From UBA2882 sp051877575 (GTDB lineage Bacteria > Bacillota > Clostridia > Lachnospirales > Lachnospiraceae): DNA of 64,000 bases. The stretch lies in the NCBI GenBank assembly GCA_051877575.1, contig JBJEJA010000020.1:1-64000 (forward strand). The letters are read 5' to 3'. Positions 33,721 to 41,725 of this stretch are shown piece after piece (position 1 is the stretch's first letter; each line of letters starts with the position of its first letter). The position numbers and the translations under genes were made by a program. Under the pieces are notes generated by a model. It was given only the letters and a program-made list of their open reading frames with translations, did no database searches and had not been told where the DNA came from.

Positions 33721-34935
33721 TCAGATCAGATAAATTCTCCAAATCATTTTCAGATAGTCTATGTATTTTGCTTCTTTGATATCCTCACTGTAAAGTATAT
33801 TGACACTGCCGATCTTATTTCCGTCCAAAAAATAAATGGCTTCCCCTGCAACTTCTCCTGCCGTTATGGGTGCCTGATGCTCATCCTTCAGCCGGATTTC
33901 CTTGGTAATCCGGTCCAGGTCTCTGCCCGCAACATCCAGATAGGAAAACTGTTCCTCGTATTCCAAACCGACCTCTTCTTCCACACCGCCCATTACTTTA
34001 GCCGGAAGCAGATCGTCCTGATGGGGATCCTGATAGATCCGGCTGACGGAAAACCCGTATTGCAAAAGCTTCATGGCATCCTCGAAACGTACTTTATAAT
34101 CCGGTGCCGCCATCACGACTGCGATCATATCAATGCCGTCCTTGTTGGCAGTTGCGGAAAGGCAGTATTTTGCGGAGCTGGTGGAACCTGTCTTTAATCC
34201 CGTGGTATAAGGATACTGTTTTAACAGCTTATTGGTGCTGCTCAGAGTAAAGGTCGAGCTCCCCCTTGCCGTTGTATGCGTAATATCTTCCATCCATATC
34301 ATGGTATAGTCATAAACCTGCGGATATCTGGTGATCAATTCCCTGGACATAACCGCCACATCCCTGGCACTGGTAATATGGGTATCTGAATCCGTCAGGC
34401 CGCAGCAGTCTTCAAAATGCGTCGCCGTCATATTGAGCCTTGCCGCCTCTTCGTTCATCATTTGCACAAATGCCTCTTCGCTGCCCGCAATATGCTCTGC
34501 TATGGCTACCGCCGCATCGTTTCCGCTGGCAACCGCAATGCATTTGATCAGCGTATCCACGGTCTGGATTTCTCCTTCTTCCAAAAACACCTGGGAACCT
34601 CCCATGGATTTTGCATGGGCGCTGGTCATTACCTGATCATCCAGGTGAATCTGCCCTTTTTCCAATGCCTCAAAGGTCAGAAGCAGCGTCATAATCTTGG
34701 TAATACTCGCCGGTTTTAAAGGAGCATCCGGATCTTTTTCATAAATGACAGTTCCCGTTGATGCTTCCATCAGGATGGCCGAAGGAGCCGCAATATCCAA
34801 TACCGCAGCATTCTGTCCGCTCTGTTCCTGCCCGGACGTTTCCGTTTCAGTGGGCATTACCGCTCCGCCCACCGATGTTACCAACACCATAAAACAGATC
34901 TGGAAGCTTAAAAACATCATAAACAATTTCTTCAT
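33721..34935 (-). CDS. D-alanyl-D-alanine carboxypeptidase (S11 family), second copy
   Basis: A 404-residue exported protein with signal peptide (about 1-25), SxxK (S77-ITK80), SGN (about 137-139) and KTG (in TGLKTGSTSSAK), and the usual C-terminal beta domain. It resembles DacF-type sporulation or vegetative carboxypeptidases. It ends 33 bp before the phosphoesterase start. It is a distinct paralogue of the protein at 30115-31362, sharing only family motifs by eye. Confidence 0.93.
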   Translation of the reverse strand: MKKLFMMFLSFQICFMVLVTSVGGAVMPTETETSGQEQSGQNAAVLDIAAPSAILMEASTGTVIYEKDPDAPLKPASITKIMTLLLTFEALEKGQIHLDDQVMTSAHAKSMGGSQVFLEEGEIQTVDTLIKCIAVASGNDAAVAIAEHIAGSEEAFVQMMNEEAARLNMTATHFEDCCGLTDSDTHITSARDVAVMSRELITRYPQVYDYTMIWMEDITHTTARGSSTFTLSSTNKLLKQYPYTTGLKTGSTSSAKYCLSATANKDGIDMIAVVMAAPDYKVRFEDAMKLLQYGFSVSRIYQDPHQDDLLPAKVMGGVEEEVGLEYEEQFSYLDVAGRDLDRITKEIRLKDEHQAPITAGEVAGEAIYFLDGNKIGSVNILYSEDIKEAKYIDYLKMIWRIYLI

Positions 34936-35020
34936 GCCGAAACCATCTAACTTTTATTACTACTATCATAATAAAAGAGACGGCAAATTATGCCTGTTAC
35001 AGCCAAAAGAAATTGAGAGA

Positions 35021-35641
35021 TTAATGAAATCTGATTTTGATATAATCCTTAATGACTTCTATGCATTCATCCTGTGTCAGTTTGGAGCTGTCCAGACAAA
35101 GATCATAATTTCTGGCATCATACCATGTATTTCCCGTATGGTATTTATAATACTCCGCCCTGTATTTATCGGTCTTGGCAATATACTTTTCCACTTCTTT
35201 ATCGGGATATCCCAAACGTTCTTTGGCACGCATCATACAATAATCCTTCGGTGCATGAACAAAAACACTGACCACATTTTTCATATCCTTCAGGACATAA
35301 TCTGCACAACGCCCGATAATCACACAGGATTCTGTTTCTGCCAGCTGTTTGATGATCTTTGCCTGATAATTAAACAAATTATCATTGGATGTAAAATCAT
35401 CATCATCCGGCGGTATCAGCTGCCCCTGATAAACATTTTTCGTGATCCGGAAGATGGGGCTTTTTTTCAATTTTTCATCCACTTTGCCAAACATTCCCTC
35501 GGAAATACCGCTTTCATCGGATGCCAGCCTCATCAGTTCCCGGTCATAACAGCTGATGCCCATATTCTCGGCAAGCGCTTTTCCCAATGTTTTTCCGCCG
35601 CTGCCGTACTGTCTTGCGATTGTAATAATCACCTTTTCCAT
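35021..35641 (-). CDS. Cytidylate-kinase-like family protein
   Basis: A 206-residue nucleoside-monophosphate-kinase-like protein (AAA_26 type) with a variant P-loop RQYGSGGKTLGKALAE (9-24), ISCYDRELMRLAS and VIIGRCADYVL. Such proteins are widespread in Lachnospiraceae and are not the canonical Cmk, which is encoded at 20517-21179. It lies 19 nt after livF, so it is at the end of the liv operon, with no obvious functional link. Confidence 0.87.
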   Translation of the reverse strand: MEKVIITIARQYGSGGKTLGKALAENMGISCYDRELMRLASDESGISEGMFGKVDEKLKKSPIFRITKNVYQGQLIPPDDDDFTSNDNLFNYQAKIIKQLAETESCVIIGRCADYVLKDMKNVVSVFVHAPKDYCMMRAKERLGYPDKEVEKYIAKTDKYRAEYYKYHTGNTWYDARNYDLCLDSSKLTQDECIEVIKDYIKIRFH

Positions 35642-35660
35642 TTACCTAACCCCCTTTTTG

Positions 35661-36371
35661 CTATTCACCCAGATACGCCTTCTTGATAGAATCATCATTC
35701 ATCAGTTCTTCCGCTTTTCCTTCCAGAACGATTTTCCCCGTCTCCAGTACATAGGCCCTGTCCGCAATGGAAAGTGCTTTTTTGGCATTCTGCTCTACCA
35801 GTAACACCGTAGTCCCCGCTTCACTGACCTTCTGGATAATATCAAAAATCTCATTTACAAAAATCGGCGATAAGCCCATGGACGGCTCATCCATCAGGAT
35901 AATGCCGGGGTTGCTCATCAATGCCCTTCCCATGGCAAGCATCTGCTGCTCGCCGCCGCTTAAAGTTCCCGCCATCTGGTTTTTCCTCTCCTCCAGTCTT
36001 GGGAAACGATCATAAACCGTCTGGAGAGAATTCTGTATCTCTTCCTTATCTTTTCGGGTATAGGCTCCCATTAAAAGATTTTCATATACCGAAAGCTGTG
36101 CAAACACTCTTCTGCCCTCCGGTACATGTGCCATCCCCAGGGACACGATCTTGTGTCCGGGAATTTTGGTAATATCTTTTCCTTCAAACACAACCGTTCC
36201 CGACGAAGGTTTTAACAAGCCGGATATGGTATGCAGCGTCGTTGTCTTTCCCGCTCCGTTTGCACCGATCAATGCGATGACTTCACCTTTATTCACTTCA
36301 AAACTGATGCCCTTTATGGCCTCTATCACACCATAATGCACATGCAGATCTTTTACTTCCAACATTGCCAT
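35661..36371 (-). CDS. livF: Branched-chain amino acid ABC transporter ATPase LivF
   Basis: A 236-residue ATPase: Walker A GANGAGKT (36-43), signature LSGGEQQML (about 138), Walker B IILMDEPSMGLSP. LivF and LivG power import through LivH/LivM. It is separated by 12 nt from livG. Confidence 0.96.
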   Translation of the reverse strand: MAMLEVKDLHVHYGVIEAIKGISFEVNKGEVIALIGANGAGKTTTLHTISGLLKPSSGTVVFEGKDITKIPGHKIVSLGMAHVPEGRRVFAQLSVYENLLMGAYTRKDKEEIQNSLQTVYDRFPRLEERKNQMAGTLSGGEQQMLAMGRALMSNPGIILMDEPSMGLSPIFVNEIFDIIQKVSEAGTTVLLVEQNAKKALSIADRAYVLETGKIVLEGKAEELMNDDSIKKAYLGE

Positions 36372-36383
36372 GACACTTGCCTC

Positions 36384-37142
36384 CTACTCTCCCAGATATG
36401 CTGTAATAACCTCATGATTATTCAGCACTTCCGAGGTATCACCCTGCGCCAGCACTTCACCGAAATTCAGCACGGTCAGTTTTTCACAGATACCGGATAC
36501 CAGTTTCATATCATGCTCGATCAGCAGGATTGTCATATCAAAATGATCTCTGACGAAGCGGATCGTATCCATCAGTTCTTTCGTCTCATTGGGGTTCATG
36601 CCCGCCGCAGGTTCATCCAGCAGCAAAAGTTTGGGTTCCGTGGCTAACGCTCTTGCAATCTCCAGTTTTCTCTGCTGGCCATAAGGCAGGTTCGCCGCCA
36701 TATATCCCGCATATCCGTCCAGTTCAAAGACCTTTAACAGTTCCAACGCCTTTTCATCCATTTCTTTTTCCACTTTATAATATCTGGGAAGCCTGAGTAT
36801 TCCCTCCAACGTGGAATAATGGTAATGATTATGCAGTGCAACTTTTACGTTGTCCAAAACGCTCATATCCTTAAACAGCCGGATGTTCTGAAAAGTTCTG
36901 GCAATGCCGTCTTTGCTGATCTCAATCGACTTTTTCCCTGTAATGTTTACACCGTCCAGTATCACGGTTCCCTCATCAGGCTTGTAAACTCCCGTCAACA
37001 GATTGAACACGGTAGTCTTCCCCGCCCCGTTGGGACCGATCAGGCCATACAACTGCCCCTTTTCTATGGTAACTTCAAATGCATTTACCGCCTTTAAACC
37101 GCCGAAGGAAATGCCTAAGTTTTTTACTTCCAACAATGCCAT
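36384..37142 (-). CDS. livG: Branched-chain amino acid ABC transporter ATPase LivG
   Basis: A 252-residue ATPase with Walker A GPNGAGKT (36-43), a degenerate signature LPYGQQRKLEIARAL (typical of LivG) and Walker B LLLLDEPAAGMNP. It is 3 nt downstream of livM. Confidence 0.96.
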   Translation of the reverse strand: MALLEVKNLGISFGGLKAVNAFEVTIEKGQLYGLIGPNGAGKTTVFNLLTGVYKPDEGTVILDGVNITGKKSIEISKDGIARTFQNIRLFKDMSVLDNVKVALHNHYHYSTLEGILRLPRYYKVEKEMDEKALELLKVFELDGYAGYMAANLPYGQQRKLEIARALATEPKLLLLDEPAAGMNPNETKELMDTIRFVRDHFDMTILLIEHDMKLVSGICEKLTVLNFGEVLAQGDTSEVLNNHEVITAYLGE

Positions 37143-37145
37143 ATC

Positions 37146-38219
37146 TTACGCCTCCCCTTCTTTTGCTTTTTTATGTCTGCCAAAACGTGCAGATATTTTT
37201 TCTCTCATCTCTCTTGCCTTGGGGCTCCAGTTAAACAACATCATGGCAATGAGCACAACCGCATAGATCAACATACGGTAATCATTCAGTCCGCGCAGCA
37301 ATTCCGGCAACAGCGTAAGAATGACCGCCGCAATAATGGAGCCGCGCATATTGCCGATACCGCCCAGCACAACAAATACCAAAATCATAATGGACATGTT
37401 GTATCCGAAGTTTTTGGGAAGCGCCGTCAAAGTATTCAGATTATGTGCATACAGTGCGCCGCCCACACCTGCCAGGGATGCGGAAACGGTAAATGCGATC
37501 AGCTTGTATTTTGTTACATTGATTCCGATACTCTCTGCCGCAATCCGGTTATCCCTGATAGACATGATCGCCCGTCCCGTCCTGGAATTTACCAGATTTG
37601 TCACAATGAAAAATGTGATCAGGATCAGGATAATGCCGATGGTAAAACTGGAATCATGCGGGGTCCCCGTAATACCCTGTGCGCCCTTGATCAAAATCTG
37701 CCCGTCAGGTTCCATATTCAAAGACATGGAATCCTTTAAAGAAATATGAAAACCATTGGAGTCTCTACCCAGGTAAACTGCATTGATCACGTTTTTAATG
37801 ATCTCGCCGAACGCCAGCGTAACGATTGCCAGATAATCGCCTTTCAGGCGTAAAACGGGAATACCGATCAAAAATCCGAACAGTGCCGCAACCGCCGCAC
37901 TGACCAGAATGGCAAGCGTAAAGCGCAGGGGTGCAAAAGTAATGGTATCCTCCATGCAAAGGCTGAACAATGCGGATGAAAATGCACCGACACACATAAA
38001 GCCTGCGTGCCCGAGACTCAATTCTCCTAAAATACCGACTGTCAGATTTAGGGAAACCGCCAAAATCACATATGTACAAATAGGAACCAATAATCCCTGC
38101 AGCAAATTGGATACCGCTCCGGCGTTTACCGCAACGGTTACCACAATATATACCAGAATGATTGCCGCATAAGTCAGCAAATTTGACATAGTTGTCTTTT
38201 TCATTTTTATTTTTTTCAT
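37146..38219 (-). CDS. livM: Branched-chain amino acid ABC transporter permease LivM
   Basis: A 357-residue polytopic permease (about 9-10 helices) with the family motif GHAGFMCVGAF and the EAA-like segment DNRIAAESIGINVTKYK. The start is taken at ATG 38219, with AGGTG 6 nt before it; GTG at 38228 directly after the livH stop is the alternative. It pairs with LivH. Confidence 0.95.
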   Translation of the reverse strand: MKKIKMKKTTMSNLLTYAAIILVYIVVTVAVNAGAVSNLLQGLLVPICTYVILAVSLNLTVGILGELSLGHAGFMCVGAFSSALFSLCMEDTITFAPLRFTLAILVSAAVAALFGFLIGIPVLRLKGDYLAIVTLAFGEIIKNVINAVYLGRDSNGFHISLKDSMSLNMEPDGQILIKGAQGITGTPHDSSFTIGIILILITFFIVTNLVNSRTGRAIMSIRDNRIAAESIGINVTKYKLIAFTVSASLAGVGGALYAHNLNTLTALPKNFGYNMSIMILVFVVLGGIGNMRGSIIAAVILTLLPELLRGLNDYRMLIYAVVLIAMMLFNWSPKAREMREKISARFGRHKKAKEGEA

Positions 38220-38228
38220 ATGTGACAC

Positions 38229-39119
38229 CTACACTTTCTCCTGAATGTTCTTGCCCAGTATACCGGTGGGACGAACAAGCAGAACCACAATCAGAACACC
38301 GAATACAATAGCGTCTGACAGCTGTGAAGAAATATATGCTTTACTCAGACTCTCGATGACTCCCAGCAAAATGCCTCCGATGAAAGCTCCCGGAATGGAT
38401 CCGATCCCTCCGAAAACCGCTGCCACAAATGCTTTGATACCCGGCATGGAACCGGTATAAGGAGTCAGGGACGGATAAGCGGAACAAAGCAGGACACCTG
38501 CCACTGCCGCCAATGCCGAACCTATGGCAAAGGTCAGCGCAATGGTTCCGTTTACATTAATGCCCATCAGCTGTGCCGCACCTTTATCCTCGGAAACCGC
38601 TACCATTGCACGCCCGGCCTTGGTATATTTAATAAAGGAAGTCAGTGCAATCATAATTACGATACAGACAATAACCGTTACGATTGTCTCGCCCGATATG
38701 GTAAGCTTTCCGTCAAACAGAGACAGAGCCGGCACATTTACCACAGATGTAAATGCCTTTGTATCCGCTCCGAAAAACAAAAGCGCCAGATTTTGCAGTA
38801 AGTAGCTGACACCGATTGCCGTAATCAGAACCGCCAGCGGCGATGCCGCACGGAGCGGTCTATATGCAAGCCTTTCGATCACGACACCTAAAATCGTACA
38901 TACCACGATCGAAATCAAAAGGCTCAAAAACGGATTCATGCCCATTTGTGAAAAGGTCACGAATACCGTATATCCTCCAATCATAATGATATCGCCATGG
39001 GCAAAATTTAACATTTTGGCAATTCCGTAAACCATTGTATAACCCAGTGCGATCAATGCATAAACACTGCCGAGGCTGATACCGTTTACCAAATAGGAAA
39101 CAAAACTCATTGTAAACAC
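38229..39119 (-). CDS. livH: Branched-chain amino acid ABC transporter permease LivH
   Basis: A 296-residue permease with about 8 helices. SLGSVYALIALGYTMVYG (about 16-33) and NFAHGDIIMIGGY are classic LivH motifs; the EAA-like stretch is SEDKGAAQLMGINV. It is the first gene of the livH-M-G-F-cmk-like unit, with its own promoter. Confidence 0.96.
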   Translation of the reverse strand: MFTMSFVSYLVNGISLGSVYALIALGYTMVYGIAKMLNFAHGDIIMIGGYTVFVTFSQMGMNPFLSLLISIVVCTILGVVIERLAYRPLRAASPLAVLITAIGVSYLLQNLALLFFGADTKAFTSVVNVPALSLFDGKLTISGETIVTVIVCIVIMIALTSFIKYTKAGRAMVAVSEDKGAAQLMGINVNGTIALTFAIGSALAAVAGVLLCSAYPSLTPYTGSMPGIKAFVAAVFGGIGSIPGAFIGGILLGVIESLSKAYISSQLSDAIVFGVLIVVLLVRPTGILGKNIQEKV

Positions 39120-39167
39120 CTCATCCCTTCCGTTTTTTTAACATAACTTTTAAAATTATACGTTAAA

Positions 39168-39196
39168 AGAATAACATAAATCCCGCCATTGCACAA
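39168..39196 (-). promoter_or_regulatory. Promoter of livHMGF
   Basis: TTGTGC (plus 39191-39196), 17-bp spacer, TATTCT (plus 39168-39173) with an extended TG on the minus strand, about 50 bp before livH. This separates the permease/ATPase genes from the livJ transcript. Confidence 0.55.
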
Positions 39197-39242
39197 GCAA
39201 CACATCCCTATCCCCGATAGTACGATGCAGGCGCAGATATAA

Positions 39243-39278
39243 CAAAAGGGAGCCTTCCGTTCGGCAGGCCCCCTTTTA
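39243..39278 (-). terminator. Terminator after livJ
   Basis: A GC-rich hairpin (AAAAGGG..CCTT paired with AAGG-like GGC..CCCTTTT, interrupted) follows the livJ stop by about 27 bp and ends in TTTTG on the minus transcript. Confidence 0.6.
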
Positions 39279-39304
39279 GGTCATCTCATTTTATTCTGAT
39301 CCGA

Positions 39305-40543
39305 TTAGTCCATGGAAACATAAGCGCCGTTTTCAATCTTAACGGCTTTCGGTGCTTTATCGGGCTCACCGTCTGCTGTCCATGTGATACCTGCGCCTGT
39401 TAAACCATCAACAGTGATCGTAGGCATAACCGCTTTTAATGCATCACAGATAGCGGAAGCATCCATATCACCGGTTACACCGGCTTCTTCACATGCTGCT
39501 TTGATGATATAGATTGCATCATAAGCATCGGCTGCGAACTGGTTCGGAGTCTCTCCGTATGCTGCTTTGTATGCGGATACAAAGTTCTGTGTCTTTTCGT
39601 CTTCCGCATCAGCTGCAAAAGGTGTCAGAAGCATAACGCCCTCTGCTAAAGAAGCATCAAAGTTCTCAACCTGTAAAATACCGTCCAGACCGTCACATCC
39701 AAAGAATGCTACATCAAATCCCATTTTGTCTGCCTGTGCGAGGATCAAAGAAGCCTCTGTATAGTAAATCGGAAGGAATACCAGATCAGCGCCGGATTCC
39801 TGTGCCTTCTGTAACTGCGTATTAAAGTCTGTTTTGTTATCTGCGGTAAATGCTTCTGCAGCTACGATTTCAAAAGGCTGATTTGCTGCTTCTGCAGCGA
39901 ATTTCTCGTAAATACCGGAAGAATAAATATCGGAGCTGTCATAGATAACAGCCACTTTTGTTGCAAGACCGTTTTCTCCGATGTATTTAGCGGAAGCTGC
40001 ACCCTGGTTAGGATCAGAGAAGCATACACGGAAAGCATTGTCGCCGGTAATACATTCTACTGCGGAACCCGAAGGTGTCAGCAGGAACATGTTATCCTGA
40101 GAAGCAACATCTTCTACTGCGATACAGCAGCCGCTTGTTACTGTTCCCATCAGGATCTGCATATCCCAGTCTTTTAATGTGTTGTATGCATTGACAGATT
40201 TCTCTGCGTCGCATTCATCATCCTGGAAATTGAGTTCTAACTCATATCCGTTCACGCCACCTGCCGTATTGATCTCATCAACGGCAATCTGTGCTGCATT
40301 TTTTACTGCATTTCCGTAAACAGCAGCTCCGCCTGTTGTAGGTCCGATACCGCCGATCTTAATCGTGCCGGCAAAGTCGCCTGACGCTTCAGTGCTTTCT
40401 GCAGTTTCACCTTCTGCAGCTGTTCCGGTTTCTTCTGCGGGTGCTTCGCTACCTGTGCTTTCTGCCGCTGAATTGCCGCATCCAACCAACAGAGAAGCTA
40501 CCATTGCCACGCTCAGAAGAACGCTTAACAATTTCTTTTTCAT
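39305..40543 (-). CDS. livJ: Branched-chain amino acid ABC transporter substrate-binding lipoprotein
   Basis: A 412-residue lipoprotein: signal peptide with lipobox LVGC (about C21), a Ser/Glu/Ala/Thr-rich linker (about 23-55) and a type I periplasmic-binding fold (IKIGGIGPTTGGAAVYG, NGYELELNFQDDECDAEKS, QFAADAYDAIYIIK). The ATG at 40543 has GGAGG 8 nt upstream. It captures Leu, Ile, Val or related amino acids for LivHMGF. Confidence 0.95.
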   Translation of the reverse strand: MKKKLLSVLLSVAMVASLLVGCGNSAAESTGSEAPAEETGTAAEGETAESTEASGDFAGTIKIGGIGPTTGGAAVYGNAVKNAAQIAVDEINTAGGVNGYELELNFQDDECDAEKSVNAYNTLKDWDMQILMGTVTSGCCIAVEDVASQDNMFLLTPSGSAVECITGDNAFRVCFSDPNQGAASAKYIGENGLATKVAVIYDSSDIYSSGIYEKFAAEAANQPFEIVAAEAFTADNKTDFNTQLQKAQESGADLVFLPIYYTEASLILAQADKMGFDVAFFGCDGLDGILQVENFDASLAEGVMLLTPFAADAEDEKTQNFVSAYKAAYGETPNQFAADAYDAIYIIKAACEEAGVTGDMDASAICDALKAVMPTITVDGLTGAGITWTADGEPDKAPKAVKIENGAYVSMD

Positions 40544-40595
40544 AATCATTCTCCTCCTTTTATCACTGTATCACTACAGTATAGCAATAAACAAA

Positions 40596-40622
40596 AATGA
40601 CTTCTCTGTTCAAGAAGCCACT
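40596..40622 (-). promoter_or_regulatory. Terminator-like hairpin in the livJ leader
   Basis: On the minus transcript a 10-bp stem (AGTGGCTTCT with AGAAGTCATT, including G-U pairs, plus arms 40613-40622 and 40596-40605) with a 7-nt loop is followed by TTTTGTTT. It lies a few bases downstream of the probable start site and about 53 nt before the livJ start, the right place for an attenuator. Confidence 0.5.
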
Positions 40623-40641
40623 TCGTCGTTGCTTTAAAAGC

Positions 40642-40670
40642 ATAATAAAGTATGTATTTCCATTTGTCAA
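40642..40670 (-). promoter_or_regulatory. Sigma-A promoter of livJ
   Basis: Consensus TTGACA (plus 40665-40670), a 17-bp spacer and TATTAT (plus 40642-40647) on the minus strand, about 100 bp before the livJ start. Confidence 0.8.
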
Positions 40671-40715
40671 TCACAAAAAACAAAATATGCGATATCTCCT
40701 GCACCTCAAACCGGA

Positions 40716-41309
40716 TCAGTTCCACCTTGCGCGAAAATCATGATACATCTCCCTGACCTTTTCTTCCTGGTCCTTGAAATCATATCCGAGAGCCTGCAGC
40801 AAATGATAGATAAAATCAAAAAAGTAGACAAAAATGACACACCAGCAAAGTCTTCTTCCGATGTCAAAAGGCACTCTGCTGACCAAGTTCATCATCCGGC
40901 TGTTTAAAAACTTTACAATGATAACCGCATAAAACCCCCATGCGATGGTACTTTCCAGGCAGATGATTCCCTTGTAATTAAAGGGTTTTTCATTATAATC
41001 CCACCAGACCTCGTGAAGAACCTTCTGCATCAGGATTCCTACCAGATATTCAAATGCCGTTGCCAGCACCGCGCCGATCAGGTACAGCCAGAACGGATGT
41101 CCGCTGAAAGGATGCATGATCAGGTATCCCACGACTCCGCCGAAACCATAGATCGGACAAAACGGTCCGAATGTAAATCCCCGGTTGGTCCACTTCCTGT
41201 TACAGAATGACATATACAGGGACTCTACCACCCAGCCGATAAAACTATACAAAATAAAGCATTCCACAAGATAAATGAGTTCTGTTCCCATAACTTCCCG
41301 TGTCCACAT
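40716..41309 (-). CDS. CmpB-type putative ABC transporter permease (PF06541-like membrane protein)
   Basis: A 197-residue membrane protein with about five helices. It starts at ATG 41309 behind GGAGGAATTTTT; upstream in-frame codons are not typical. FILYSFIGWVVESLYMS, NRGFTFGPFCPIYGFGG and a WWDY segment are characteristic of a family labelled putative ABC transporter permease. Actual function is unknown. It is likely co-transcribed with or read through from rpsU. Confidence 0.8.
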   Translation of the reverse strand: MWTREVMGTELIYLVECFILYSFIGWVVESLYMSFCNRKWTNRGFTFGPFCPIYGFGGVVGYLIMHPFSGHPFWLYLIGAVLATAFEYLVGILMQKVLHEVWWDYNEKPFNYKGIICLESTIAWGFYAVIIVKFLNSRMMNLVSRVPFDIGRRLCWCVIFVYFFDFIYHLLQALGYDFKDQEEKVREMYHDFRARWN

Positions 41310-41393
41310 AAAAATTCCTCCGCATTGCACGTTTCCCCGACAGCCTGCTTTTTCCGCCTGCTGTTCCGCAATCCACAACAAAGATACATCATC

Positions 41394-41423
41394 AAAAAAT
41401 TCCCCGACGCATAGCCGGGGAAT
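41394..41423 (-). terminator. Terminator after rpsU
   Basis: Perfect 7-bp stem ATTCCCC/GGGGAAT (41399-41405 and 41417-41423), extendable by further pairs inside the loop, followed by TTTTTT on the minus transcript. Confidence 0.8.
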
Positions 41424-41428
41424 CCTGA

Positions 41429-41605
41429 TTAGTTATATTTACGTTTTCTTGCTGCTTCAGATTTTTTCTTACGTTTTACGCTTGGTTTTTCGTAATGTTC
41501 TCTTTTACGAATCTCCTGCTGAATACCGGCTTTTGCACAGCTTCTTTTAAAACGGCGTAAAGCGCTATCTAAAGTCTCGTTCTCTTTTACGATTACGTTT
41601 GACAT
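41429..41605 (-). CDS. rpsU: 30S ribosomal protein S21
   Basis: A 58-residue, very basic protein opening MSNVIVKENETLDSALRRF and ending in ARKRKYN. This is the S21 signature (F-K-R, then Cys and REHYEKPSVKRK). It lies in its own transcription unit with a promoter on the right and a terminator on the left. S21 helps the 30S subunit start translation. Confidence 0.96.
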   Translation of the reverse strand: MSNVIVKENETLDSALRRFKRSCAKAGIQQEIRKREHYEKPSVKRKKKSEAARKRKYN

Positions 41606-41690
41606 AAATCACACCTGACCTCCCTTCAGTCCCTTCAAGTATCACGACTGCTGGGTATTTATTATACATATTCACATATGCACAACTAAC

Positions 41691-41718
41691 ATTATAGCAC
41701 AAAAATCATATCCGTCAA
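41691..41718 (-). promoter_or_regulatory. Promoter of rpsU
   Basis: TTGACG (plus 41713-41718), 16-bp spacer, TATAAT (plus 41691-41696) with an upstream TG on the minus strand, about 85 bp before the rpsU start. Confidence 0.75.
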
Positions 41719-41725
41719 CTGTTTT

